Shown piece after piece: positions 1 through 6,899 of a stretch of DNA of 12,344 nt (positions within the stretch are counted from its first letter, which is position 1; each line of letters starts with the position of its first letter). Below the pieces are notes generated by a model. It searched no databases. It was not told the origin of the DNA and worked only from the letters and a program-made list of their open reading frames with translations. The translations under genes were made by a program, and so were the position numbers. Source of the stretch: JAMCXS01 sp046705545 (GTDB lineage Bacteria; Acidobacteriota; Terriglobia; UBA7540); assembly GCA_046705545.1 (NCBI GenBank), contig JBJKQF010000257.1, forward strand, positions 1-12,344, written 5' to 3'.

Positions 1-745
1 GCTCTCCCGTTTTCTGGTAGACTCGCAGTTTTTGAAGAAAGTTTCCGGGGCGTCCTTCAATGTCCACGTAGTCGCGGAAACTGGTGCCCTGAAGATTCAC
101 GGCGTTCTTGAGGACTTTTTGCACGGCCCGGTAAAGCTTGTGCGCTGCTTCCGCAGAAATGCGTTCCGGTTGGGATAGAGGGTGGATGCGGGCTTCGAAG
201 AGCGCCTCATCGGCGTAAATGTTGCCGAGCCCCGCTAGCGCCTGCTGGTTCATCAGCCAGCTCTTGATAGCTCCTCGTCGGCCGCGCATGGAATTCAGGA
301 AGACTTTCTCTTTGACTTGGCGCGCATCGGGACCGAGGCTTTCGAGAAGCGCCTCTACTTCCTGGCGCGTGCAAACACGCAGGCGCCCGAAGCGGCGAAC
401 GTCCCGGAAGCGCAGTTCCTTCTCCTCGCCTTCAAACCGCATCCGCACGTGAGTGTGCGGCTCAAGCTCCGCCGCGCAAGGCACAACCGTCACTTGGCCG
501 GTCATGCCCAGACGCATCACCAGGTAAGCCGGATCGCTGCCGCTTTTCCCTGCAAGCTCCCCCGCCAGCACTTTGCCTTTGCGGCGGAGGCTGTCGATCG
601 TCCTGCCCTCAAGGCGCGCCACGAACTCCGCAGGGTCACCCGCGATCACTCCCGAGTGGCCCACTTCCACCTGAGCGATGCGGCGGCCCAAGGCCGTTTT
701 CTGCAGGCCGCGAAGAACCGTTTCAACTTCCGGGAGTTCAGGCAT
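1..745 (-). CDS. mutM: Formamidopyrimidine-DNA glycosylase (partial, 3' end outside window)
   Basis: Bifunctional base-excision repair enzyme that removes oxidised purines such as 8-oxoguanine and nicks the abasic site. The 248 visible residues begin MPELPEVET, which carries the catalytic N-terminal proline (Pro2 once Met is removed) and Glu3; this fixes the start. Lys58 in the RRKGKVL loop matches the conserved catalytic-site lysine, VRRFG (117-120) matches the lesion-probing loop, and LGNIYADEALF (173-183) is the family's helix-two-turn-helix signature. The frame stays open to the window edge, ending at RVYQKTGE. The usual next element, the C-terminal four-cysteine zinc finger, would lie beyond base 1. 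It sits 58 bases downstream of the Rieske gene on the same strand, so co-transcription is possible; no strong ribosome binding site is visible in front of it. The identification is secure; only the zinc finger is unseen. Confidence 0.96.
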   Translation of the reverse strand, partial: MPELPEVETVLRGLQKTALGRRIAQVEVGHSGVIAGDPAEFVARLEGRTIDSLRRKGKVLAGELAGKSGSDPAYLVMRLGMTGQVTVVPCAAELEPHTHVRMRFEGEEKELRFRDVRRFGRLRVCTRQEVEALLESLGPDARQVKEKVFLNSMRGRRGAIKSWLMNQQALAGLGNIYADEALFEARIHPLSQPERISAEAAHKLYRAVQKVLKNAVNLQGTSFRDYVDIEGRPGNFLQKLRVYQKTGE

Positions 746-803
746 AGGGATTCATCGGGATGCAGAACGGCTTCAGCGCCGGTGTCCGCGTCATGGGCGG
801 TAG

Positions 804-1109
804 CTAAACTTCCACTTCGATGTCGTCGCCGGAGACTCGGACGGGATACGTCTGCACTTTCAGCATGCTATCTTCCAGGTTTTCACCCGTACACACGTTG
901 TACTGCCACATGTGCCAGGGGCAGGTCACAACCTCGCCTTCCAGCGTCCCCTCTCCCAGCGGTCCGCCCTGATGCAGGCAGGCATTATCTGTCGCGCAGA
1001 CCTTGCCATTCACATTGAAGAGCGCAATCTCCTTGCCGTTAACCTCCACCGTCCTGCCCGTTCCCGCCGCAAGTTGAGACAGATTGCCGACCTTTACGAA
1101 CTGAGCCAT
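804..1109 (-). CDS. Rieske [2Fe-2S] ferredoxin, soluble, NirD/dioxygenase-ferredoxin type
   Basis: A 101-residue soluble electron carrier. It shows the full Rieske cluster motif: C44-L-H46, then sixteen residues, then C63-P-W-H66, giving two Cys and two His ligands. The ACLHQGGPL and VVTCPWHMWQYN segments are typical of stand-alone ferredoxins of ring-hydroxylating oxygenases and of the small subunit of nitrite reductase (NirD). There is no signal peptide or membrane anchor, so it is cytoplasmic. The start is supported by a strong GGAGG just upstream. No oxygenase, reductase or nitrite reductase gene is adjacent, so its partner is unknown; the next gene on the strand is mutM. Upstream lies a long leader with two hairpins and a TATAAT box. 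The Rieske fold is certain; the specific role is not. Confidence 0.93.
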   Translation of the reverse strand: MAQFVKVGNLSQLAAGTGRTVEVNGKEIALFNVNGKVCATDNACLHQGGPLGEGTLEGEVVTCPWHMWQYNVCTGENLEDSMLKVQTYPVRVSGDDIEVEV

Positions 1110-1172
1110 AGCTCCTCCCTCTGGCGCTCATCGCTGAGCTTATTCTGATGGTTTTTTCTAAGTTGAAAGATT

Positions 1173-1192
1173 CTTCCGAGACGCTCCGGAAG
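1173..1192 (-). repeat. Small hairpin in the Rieske leader
   Basis: Perfect 6-bp inverted repeat CTTCCG (1173-1178) and CGGAAG (1187-1192) around an 8-base loop. It would form a hairpin in a transcript of either strand. It has no T-run after it, so it is not an obvious intrinsic terminator. It lies 64 bases upstream of the Rieske start codon, on the likely leader side. Confidence 0.45.
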
Positions 1193-1206
1193 GCGCGAGG
1201 ACTGCC

Positions 1207-1282
1207 GACTTTTCGAGAGGTTCCCGGTGCCAGCCTCAAACGCGGAACTTTGCCCCCTGGAACCTCTCCGCTGAGAAAAGTC
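1207..1282. repeat. Long interrupted inverted repeat, 18 paired bases
   Basis: Two stacked perfect arms: GACTTTTC (1207-1214) complements GAAAAGTC (1275-1282), and GAGAGGTTCC (1215-1224) complements GGAACCTCTC (1259-1268). The two left arms are contiguous; the right arms are separated by a six-base bulge, CGCTGA (1269-1274). The loop is 34 bases (1225-1258). Eighteen matched pairs in this arrangement are unlikely to arise by chance. It lacks a T-run on either side. If transcription of the Rieske gene begins near 1303, this hairpin lies in its 5' leader. Confidence 0.7.
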
Positions 1283-1309
1283 AACTGTACCGCCCGACTT
1301 CAGACCTTC

Positions 1310-1315
1310 ATTATA
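1310..1315 (-). promoter_or_regulatory. Candidate -10 box for the Rieske gene
   Basis: Perfect TATAAT when read on the minus strand, about 195 bases upstream of the Rieske start. A matching TTGACA-like -35 box at 16-18 bases spacing is not evident, so the call rests on the -10 box and position only. If real, the mRNA would carry a leader of about 190 bases containing both inverted repeats. Confidence 0.3.
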
Positions 1316-1497
1316 CTGCATTAGCCCTGCCGCGGGAGGCGCCGAACAAAGGAAGCCATCCTCCAAAGTTGTTCCCTCTGAGGCATCCGAAACCCTCAGG
1401 GAGGGGTGTGGTTGTATCATTTTCGATGGGATCTTCATCCTATCCTGTTGGGGCAAAGACCACTGCAGAATTCAATTTTTCATAAGGGAGGCTTCTT

Positions 1498-2511
1498 ATG
1501 GCCAAGATGCGAGCCGTTCAAGTGACCCAACCGGGAGGACCTTTTGAGCTCGTGGAACGTGAGGTCCCTCAGCCGGGTCCGAACCAGGTCAGGATTCGTG
1601 TACAGGCGTGCGGCATTTGCCACAGCGATGTCCTAACCAAGGAAAACCTTTGGCCGGGAATCCAATTCCCGCGCTCTCCGGGGCATGAAGTTGCCGGCGT
1701 GATCGATGAACTGGGTTCCGGAGTAACAAACTGGAGGAAGGGCCAGCGGGTAGGCGTGGGCTGGTTCGGCGGCCACGATGGCACCTGCCCCGCGTGCCGG
1801 AGGGGCGACTTCATCAATTGCGCCAACCTCCAGATCCCCGGAATTTCTTATGATGGGGGCTATCAAGAGTATATGCTGGCGCCCGCAGAAGCTCCCGCGC
1901 TGCTACCGGAAGGTCTTTCCTTCGAAGAGGCCGCGCCGCTTCTCTGCGCCGGGATCACCACCTTCAACTCGCTTCGGCACAGCGGAGTAGGACCGGGTGA
2001 CTTGGTCGCAGTTCTGGGCGTCGGAGGTCTGGGCCATCTGGCCATTCAGTTCGCCAACAAGTTCGGGTGCAAGGTCGTGGCGGTTAGCCGGGGCCCGGAG
2101 AACGCAACGCTGGCCAAGAAGTTGGGCGCGCACCATTACATTGATAGCGTCGGCTCAAACGCCGCCCAGGAACTTCAGAAACTGGGCGGGGCAAGGGTGA
2201 TTCTGGCCACCGCGCCCAGCAGCAAAGCCATGTCGGAGTTGTTCGACGGCCTGGGTGTGGATGGCAAGATGGTGGTGCTGGGCGCCAGCACGGACCCCAT
2301 CACCGTGACGCCAATCCAATTGATTCGCAACCGCCGGGCACTGCAAGGATGGCCTTCCGGAACCGCCGCGGACTCCGAAGACACGCTCAACTTTTCCGTG
2401 CTGACGGGCGTGCGGCCGATGATTGAAAAGTATCCGCTTGAACGCGCCGCTGAAGCCTACGAGCGCATGATGAGCGGCAAGGCGGAGTACCGCGTGGTCT
2501 TGACGATGTGA
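1498..2511 (+). CDS. Zinc-type alcohol dehydrogenase (MDR superfamily)
   Basis: A 337-residue medium-chain dehydrogenase/reductase that oxidises alcohols or reduces aldehydes with a nicotinamide cofactor. The N-terminal GroES-like catalytic domain has zinc ligands C41 (CGICHSDV), H63-E64 (GHEVAGVI) and C150 (LLCAGIT). The Rossmann domain has the nucleotide-binding motif GVGGLGH (174-180). The strand after it ends VVAVSR, with no acidic residue where NAD-preferring enzymes usually carry one, so NADP(H) use is possible. The structural-zinc lobe is incomplete: GGHDGTCPACRRGDFINC gives C97, C100 and C108, with Asp94 near where the fourth Cys is expected. The start is supported by AGGGAGG six bases upstream. 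It stands alone, divergent from the Rieske gene and convergent with the TPR protein. The substrate cannot be read from sequence. Confidence 0.93.
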   Translation: MAKMRAVQVTQPGGPFELVEREVPQPGPNQVRIRVQACGICHSDVLTKENLWPGIQFPRSPGHEVAGVIDELGSGVTNWRKGQRVGVGWFGGHDGTCPACRRGDFINCANLQIPGISYDGGYQEYMLAPAEAPALLPEGLSFEEAAPLLCAGITTFNSLRHSGVGPGDLVAVLGVGGLGHLAIQFANKFGCKVVAVSRGPENATLAKKLGAHHYIDSVGSNAAQELQKLGGARVILATAPSSKAMSELFDGLGVDGKMVVLGASTDPITVTPIQLIRNRRALQGWPSGTAADSEDTLNFSVLTGVRPMIEKYPLERAAEAYERMMSGKAEYRVVLTM

Positions 2512-2628
2512 GATTTTTCGGCAGGGCTCGCTGGACGTGGAAAAGCTCAGTCACGTAACGCCGATTATCTGGTCTGAACCGCTTCCCGGAAACGCCTGCG
2601 CGGCTGGCCAAGGACGCGAAGAAGGTCT

Positions 2629-4401
2629 TCACTGCCGCTTGATCTGGCTGCGGACCTGAGCCGCTGCGGCCGTATCTCCCGCCGCCTCCAGAGCCTGCGC
2701 TTCCGCCGTATAAGCCTGCCAGTATTCCGGATCAATTTGGCGGGCCGCGTGAAACTCTCGGGCGGCCTGCTGATATTTGCCGAGCTTCATCCAGCAACTT
2801 CCCAGGTAAAACCGCGCCCCCAGGTCCTGCGGGTCAAATTTAACCGACGCGGCGAAAAATTCGGCGGCCTTGGCGTAATCGCCTTCCGGGAAATAAACCG
2901 CCCCCAGGGCGTCGCGCGCCTGGGAGCTGTTCGGAGCCACGCGCAGGACCTTTTCAAAGTCCTCGATCGCCTGCCGGCGCTGGCCGCGGCGCAAGGCAAT
3001 CCGTCCCAGCGCCAGATAATAGTCGTGGTCCAAGCCAAGCGGCCAGGAGCTTTGCCGGTTCAGGCGCCAAGCGCTGTGGTACTCCTTAAGCGCGCCCTCT
3101 AAATCTCCGTGCTCGTATTCCAGCACCACGCCGCGTTCCATGTGCAGCAAGGCTGCGTTCGGCGATTGCGTGAGCGAGTAATTCATCAGCGTGTCGTTGT
3201 CACGCCAGTGCGGGATGGCTCGCATGGTTTGCGCCGCAAAGAAAAATAGCACCACCGCAAATCCCGCGCCAAGGAGCGGCGCCCACTTAACTCGAGGAAA
3301 TCGGCCTGGAAGGAGATCGAGGAGCACATAGGCGACCGCGAGGCAAACACCTACGGAGGGAAAATACAAAAAGCGGTCCGCCAGGCGTGGAAAGCTGAGT
3401 TGGCGAATATCCAAAACCGGGAGCAGCGCCAGCGGCCACCAGACAATCAGAAACGCCAAGCGAGGCTCCCGCTTGCGAAGCCATAGAGAAGCAAGAATCA
3501 CCAGCAAGGTGATCCAAGGCCAGGGCGAACGCAAACTGGGGCCAAGATAAAACACCCGAAAGACGTTCAGGTGGGCGGGCCAAAACAGGATACGCGTGTC
3601 CTGCCCCAGGAGGCCTGCCGCTGCGCCCATGACGCGGGGCGGTATCTTCCAAAAGTGGTGCGCCTCGCTTAGATAGCCGAGCTCGGCGTGCCGGACTACG
3701 CCATAGACAATCACCGCTGCTAGGTAGGGCAGCCAGCGCAGCAAACGCCGGCCCCGGCTTTCCCGCTGGCCCAGAAAAAACCAATAGGCAAGCAGCAAGA
3801 AAGGAAAGCTGAGCGCCATCTCCTTGAAAAACAGCGCCACGAAAAAAGCTGCGACCGCCAGGCCGCGATTCTTGAATCGCCTCTCCGGATTCTGCTCGGC
3901 CCGAAGAAAAAACCAGAAAGCCAGGAGCGCAAAAAATCCGCATCCCACGTCAGGAAGAGCGGAAATCCACGCCACCGCTTCCACATGCACCGGGTGAAGC
4001 GCCCAGAGCAGCGCTCCGGCCAGCGCCGCAAGTTCGTTCCTCAGCAGTTCGCGTCCCAAGCGGTAAACAAGCCAAGCCCCAGCCGCGTAGAGGAGCAAGT
4101 TCAGCAGGTGAAACAACGCAGGATTCGGCCCGCTGATCCGATAGAGAATCCAATAGCAGGCAAATTGCAGTGGTCGGTAAAAATTTGTTCCGGCACCTTG
4201 AAACGACCAGACTGAGCCGGTAAAGATCCGCTTCCAAAGGTGGGGATTCTGAACGAAAGGATTCTGGAGAATCTGGGGGCCGTCGTCGTAAACAAAACCG
4301 TTGGAAAGTGATCCTGCGAAAACCAGCAGGGTAATCACTACAAGGAGCGCGCCCGCCGGTAGGCGATACTTTTCAATTCGCCGGTTTAACTCATCGAACA
4401 A
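2629..4401 (-). CDS. TMTC-like GT-C O-mannosyltransferase with C-terminal TPRs
   Basis: A 590-residue multi-spanning membrane protein with a C-terminal TPR domain. The first membrane segment (about 14-33) is followed by FVYDDG; the Asp39-Asp40 pair matches the first-loop acidic motif of GT-C lipid-linked mannosyltransferases. Other landmarks shared with TMTC/PMT-like proteins are NFYRPL (73-78), HPVHVEAVAWIS (136-147), KEMALSFP (193-200) and ADRFLYFPSVG (371-381). From about 410 it becomes soluble, with roughly four TPR units (430-580) containing the usual Gly/Ala/Tyr spacing. Predicted role: transfer of mannose from a polyprenyl-phosphate donor to exported proteins. The start codon is TTG; it is supported by GGAG seven bases upstream, and the first in-frame Met would be residue 196. 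It lies 57 bases downstream of the methyltransferase, so an operon is likely. Architecture is sure; the sugar and acceptor are inferred. Confidence 0.85.
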   Translation of the reverse strand: MFDELNRRIEKYRLPAGALLVVITLLVFAGSLSNGFVYDDGPQILQNPFVQNPHLWKRIFTGSVWSFQGAGTNFYRPLQFACYWILYRISGPNPALFHLLNLLLYAAGAWLVYRLGRELLRNELAALAGALLWALHPVHVEAVAWISALPDVGCGFFALLAFWFFLRAEQNPERRFKNRGLAVAAFFVALFFKEMALSFPFLLLAYWFFLGQRESRGRRLLRWLPYLAAVIVYGVVRHAELGYLSEAHHFWKIPPRVMGAAAGLLGQDTRILFWPAHLNVFRVFYLGPSLRSPWPWITLLVILASLWLRKREPRLAFLIVWWPLALLPVLDIRQLSFPRLADRFLYFPSVGVCLAVAYVLLDLLPGRFPRVKWAPLLGAGFAVVLFFFAAQTMRAIPHWRDNDTLMNYSLTQSPNAALLHMERGVVLEYEHGDLEGALKEYHSAWRLNRQSSWPLGLDHDYYLALGRIALRRGQRRQAIEDFEKVLRVAPNSSQARDALGAVYFPEGDYAKAAEFFAASVKFDPQDLGARFYLGSCWMKLGKYQQAAREFHAARQIDPEYWQAYTAEAQALEAAGDTAAAAQVRSQIKRQ

Positions 4402-4458
4402 TAAGAAACTCCGACCCTGGCTTGGAAAGAATGAGCCTGCTGCGGGCCCACAATCGAA

Positions 4459-5166
4459 CTACAGCGCTTCGGAAGCCGGCTTGCTCCCGTAAACGAGCAA
4501 GGCACCCATCTCCCGGAACCTCCGGATCTGCTCCGCGTCCCGGAACCATTCTCCCGTGTAAACTTCTGGCGCCGGCGTTGGGTCCGGGATCAGGCGATGC
4601 CCGACGTTTGTGAATCCTTCCTTGCCGAATAGGGCCTTCCACTCTTCGGCGGAAAGCAGGTGCGTCTGGACCTTCACTTGGGCTCCCCATTGGTGGGAAT
4701 GCGGGTTGTCGCGGTAATAATTAATAAGAATCCAGGCGGTTCCCTGATGGTCCAAAACACGAAAAATCTCCCTGATGCTGGCGGCGGGGTCGGGCCAATA
4801 GTAAGCCGACTCAATCGAAATCAGCTTGCTGAAGGCTCCCGCTCGGCAAGGGATCCTATCGGCAGCGCCCTCCAGGAAATTGAGGTTCGGGTAGGAGGCG
4901 CTCAAGGCGCGGGCGCGACGCACCATTTCCGCGGCGATATCCACCCCCACCACCCGGCCACGAGGCGCAAGGCGCGCCAGTCGCCGCGAGAGCCAGCCGC
5001 TGCCGCACCCGAGATCGAGAATGGAGTCCTGCGGTTCCGTCTGCATCAGTTCGAGCGCCGGCAGGGCGATGGGAAAATGGTGATCCTCCATCTCCTCGCC
5101 GCGTCCCGCCTCGGCCCAATCATTGAATTCCTTGCGAATCTTCAGGTTTGCAGTGGTATCAGACAT
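4459..5166 (-). CDS. Class I SAM-dependent methyltransferase (Methyltransf_11/UbiE-like)
   Basis: A 235-residue soluble methyltransferase. SAM-binding motif I is ILDLGCGSG (49-57), the acidic residue at the end of strand 2 is in VGVDIA (73-78), and ISIESAYYWPDPAASIREIFRVL (117-137) contains the motif IV-like segment and the aromatic stretch typical of small-molecule methyltransferases. The N-terminal FNDWAEAGRGEEMEDHHF is a probable substrate lid. There is no membrane segment. The start has GAGGA four to five bases upstream, and an extended -10 box lies about 24 bases upstream. The TMTC-like gene follows 57 bases downstream in the same reading frame, with no further stop between. The substrate is unknown; the link to the glycosyltransferase suggests a lipid, sugar or quinone, but that is inference. 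Confidence 0.88.
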   Translation of the reverse strand: MSDTTANLKIRKEFNDWAEAGRGEEMEDHHFPIALPALELMQTEPQDSILDLGCGSGWLSRRLARLAPRGRVVGVDIAAEMVRRARALSASYPNLNFLEGAADRIPCRAGAFSKLISIESAYYWPDPAASIREIFRVLDHQGTAWILINYYRDNPHSHQWGAQVKVQTHLLSAEEWKALFGKEGFTNVGHRLIPDPTPAPEVYTGEWFRDAEQIRRFREMGALLVYGSKPASEAL

Positions 5167-5189
5167 AGTTCCTCATCTTCGGTCTTCAA

Positions 5190-5198
5190 ATTATGTCA
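5190..5198 (-). promoter_or_regulatory. Extended -10 promoter for the methyltransferase/TMTC operon
   Basis: Read on the minus strand the sequence is TGACATAAT: a CATAAT box (five of six matches to TATAAT) preceded by the TG of an extended -10. There is no good -35 box, as is common with this promoter type. Transcription would begin near 5183 and leave a short leader of about 17 bases containing the ribosome binding site GAGGA. Confidence 0.45.
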
Positions 5199-5228
5199 TG
5201 AAACGGCGTGGGTAGCAGCGGGGGATAT

Positions 5229-5245
5229 GCCCGAGAGCGTCGGGC
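5229..5245. repeat. Hairpin in divergent region upstream of the PEGA gene
   Basis: Perfect 6-bp stem GCCCGA/TCGGGC with a five-base loop GAGCG. It is enclosed by a second, weaker complementarity, GGTAG (5211-5215) with CTACC (5257-5261). There is no T-run on either strand. It could be part of the PEGA-gene leader or a protein-binding dyad; its function is unknown. Confidence 0.4.
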
Positions 5246-5345
5246 GGCATGGGAATCTACCTTGGCTTATCGGCATCTTATTAAGTAGGCGCCGTCTGGG
5301 GTGGTTCGGTGGCCAAGACTGGCACCGGAAGGGAGGGCATAAACC

Positions 5346-5876
5346 ATGCAAAAGTATTGGAAGGCTGCGTTGATTGCCCTTTTAGCGATATTCATTTTGG
5401 TTCCAGGAGGTTTGGCGCGAGGCGAGGACCACGACGGCGGATTCGCCGGGCCCGACCTGGATTCCCGTATCTTCGTCGCTCCGGATTTTTATCCTGCCTA
5501 CGGATGGGGGTGGTCTAACCCGTGGTATGGAGGGTGGTGGGGCGCACCTTCCTATTACACTCCCCGAACCGGCGATGTCAAAATCATTACCAATAGAAAG
5601 GAGGCTTCCGTTTACGTCAATGGCGGTTACGTAGGCCAGGCAGGCAAAGTGAAGAAGCTCCCGCTCAAGCCCGGGACGTACATTGTCCAGTTGCGCAATC
5701 CTTCCGGACACGCGTTTTACCAGAAGCGGGTGTACGTGGTTCGGGGAAAAACGCTCAAGCTTAAAATCCCCAACGCGCTCCGGCCCTCACGTGCTGACCC
5801 CTCGTATAGCCATGCCGCACCGGTCACGGTGCCGGGTGTGGCTGGCAACCCAAGAGCCACCACGGGCAACGGCTAA
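5346..5876 (+). CDS. Secreted PEGA-domain protein
   Basis: A 176-residue exported protein of unknown function. It starts with a clear signal peptide: MQKYWK, a hydrophobic stretch to about residue 20, and a likely cleavage near LARG (23-26). There is no lipobox cysteine, so it is periplasmic or extracellular rather than a lipoprotein. Residues 49-71 form a Tyr/Trp/Gly-rich patch (YPAYGWGWSNPWYGGWWG). Residues 76-141 fit a PEGA domain: VKIITNRKEASVYVNGGYVG, then LPLKPGTYIVQLRNPSG, a small beta fold common in bacterial surface proteins. The C-terminal tail is low-complexity and proline-rich. The start is well supported by GGGAGGG eight bases upstream. It is divergent from the methyltransferase operon. 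Such proteins are frequent in Acidobacteriota; the specific role is not known. Confidence 0.85.
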   Translation: MQKYWKAALIALLAIFILVPGGLARGEDHDGGFAGPDLDSRIFVAPDFYPAYGWGWSNPWYGGWWGAPSYYTPRTGDVKIITNRKEASVYVNGGYVGQAGKVKKLPLKPGTYIVQLRNPSGHAFYQKRVYVVRGKTLKLKIPNALRPSRADPSYSHAAPVTVPGVAGNPRATTGNG

Positions 5877-5918
5877 CCACCCACGGGGAGAGAAAGCTAG
5901 AGCCTGAAGCAGTCAGTG

Positions 5919-5949
5919 ATGCCAGCCGCCAACGGCGGCGCGCTGGCAT
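5919..5949. repeat. Strong GC-rich hairpin downstream of the PEGA gene
   Basis: Outer arms ATGCCAGC (5919-5926) and GCTGGCAT (5942-5949) are perfectly complementary over 8 bp. Inner arms CGCC (5927-5930) and GGCG (5934-5937) pair around an AAC loop, leaving a four-base bulge (5938-5941). It lies 43 bases after the PEGA stop codon and 46 bases before the next start. No T-run follows it, so if it ends the PEGA transcript it does so atypically or protects its 3' end. Confidence 0.5.
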
Positions 5950-5994
5950 TGAAAGAGGAGTCTACGTCCGAAGAGCACCCCCGGAAAACCCCGC

Positions 5995-6861
5995 ATGGTG
6001 AATGCAAGTCTCAAGCCCAATTGGTGGTATCATATCTCCGCCAAATGGCAAGCGGGCTTTCGTGCTGCAGACAACCCAGACACGCTAGATCCACTTGAAA
6101 AATCCCTAGGAGAGTTGAGCAACGTCCAAATCATGATCAAAACCATTGGGGCCTGCAAGCGCTCGCTGGCCAGGGCAGCAAGAGAGATTCACAGCTTCAA
6201 AACGTTTGCGGTCGCCGCGGCGTCGGATTTTCAAAGCATCGCCTCGATCGCTCCCAGCTCGCGGCATCTGGCTCATGCCATGCTGGAAGGATTGCCCATC
6301 GATAGCGTCCGGACCGTGGTCGAATTGGGAGCCGGCACAGGAGCGATCACGCGCGTGCTGCTTGAGAGGCTTCCCCGCCATGCAATTCTGCTGGCGTTTG
6401 AAATCAACCCGGAACTGATCAGCTACCTGAAAAAGAGTCTTACTGATCCCCGTCTAGTGCTGCTGAACGCCCGGGCTGAGAACCTGGGGAGCGAGTTGCG
6501 CCGCCTCGGCCATGACCGCGTTGATGCAGTCGTGTCGTCACTTTCGCTTCGCTTCATGCCAGACCCCCAGCAGCGCCTCCTGCAAGAGGTCCTGGCTCCG
6601 TTCATGCACGAGAGAAGCGTTTACACGCAGTACCAGTACATCCACGGCATGCGTTTTGAAAACGGCAAAATCCTGCGGCATTCTTCTCTCCCCTTCCTGC
6701 AAGAGTATTTCGGTTCCATCCAGTGCCGTACCATCTGGCGCAACCTGCCACCCGCACGGGTTTTTACTTGCCGAGAGCGGTATCCGAACCGGCACCCCGC
6801 AAAGGTTCGGGCCAGGAAAAATCCGCGCACCGCAGGCTCCCTGGCAGGCGAACAAGCCTGA
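5995..6861 (+). CDS. PmtA-like phospholipid N-methyltransferase
   Basis: A 288-residue class I SAM-dependent methyltransferase resembling PmtA-type phospholipid methyltransferases and, more distantly, the KsgA/Erm rRNA dimethyladenosine family. The core carries SIASIAPSSRHLAHAML (81-97), motif I VVELGAGTG (108-116), the acidic end of strand 2 in AFEINPEL (134-141), and VSSLSLRFMP (180-189) at the motif IV position. The predicted reaction is methylation of phosphatidylethanolamine at the membrane face. The start is uncertain. ATG 5995 is the longest option, with only a weak GGAAAA upstream. The first 46 residues are not conserved in the family, and ATG 6133 would give a typical 242-residue protein but also lacks a good ribosome binding site. 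The tail after 260 is basic. uppP follows after 38 bases, so the two are probably co-transcribed. Confidence 0.75.
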   Translation: MVNASLKPNWWYHISAKWQAGFRAADNPDTLDPLEKSLGELSNVQIMIKTIGACKRSLARAAREIHSFKTFAVAAASDFQSIASIAPSSRHLAHAMLEGLPIDSVRTVVELGAGTGAITRVLLERLPRHAILLAFEINPELISYLKKSLTDPRLVLLNARAENLGSELRRLGHDRVDAVVSSLSLRFMPDPQQRLLQEVLAPFMHERSVYTQYQYIHGMRFENGKILRHSSLPFLQEYFGSIQCRTIWRNLPPARVFTCRERYPNRHPAKVRARKNPRTAGSLAGEQA

Positions 6862-6899
6862 CTTCCACCTGCTCTCACACCCAGGAAGGATGAATAGAA

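Larger units (their letters stand above)
1110..1497. other. 388-base divergent intergenic region (Rieske / alcohol dehydrogenase)
   Basis: Long non-coding stretch between the divergently transcribed Rieske ferredoxin and alcohol dehydrogenase genes. The small reading frames crossing it resemble no protein family I recognise and lack convincing ribosome binding sites. It holds two inverted repeats (1173-1192 and 1207-1282), a minus-strand TATAAT (1310-1315), and, just before the alcohol dehydrogenase, the ribosome binding site AGGGAGG (about 1484-1491). I could not identify a convincing promoter for the alcohol dehydrogenase by eye. Confidence 0.6.

Noticed and set aside
1..745. Possible frameshift in mutM near the LGNIYADE motif
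   Set aside because: Re-reading codon by codon shows one continuous frame from MPELPEVET to RVYQKTGE; the gene is only cut by the window edge.
317..1018. 233-codon open frame on the plus strand
   Set aside because: Antisense to mutM and the Rieske gene, both of which have intact catalytic motifs.
1094..1456. 120-codon minus-strand frame in the Rieske/alcohol dehydrogenase gap
   Set aside because: No ribosome binding site, no domain, low-complexity composition, and it overlaps the Rieske start; the inverted repeats also argue for non-coding DNA.
3287..3943. 218-codon open frame on the minus strand
   Set aside because: Lies inside the TMTC-like gene in another frame; composition is that of a shadow.
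4660..5373. 237-codon open frame on the plus strand
   Set aside because: Antisense to the methyltransferase and overlapping the PEGA start; no family similarity.
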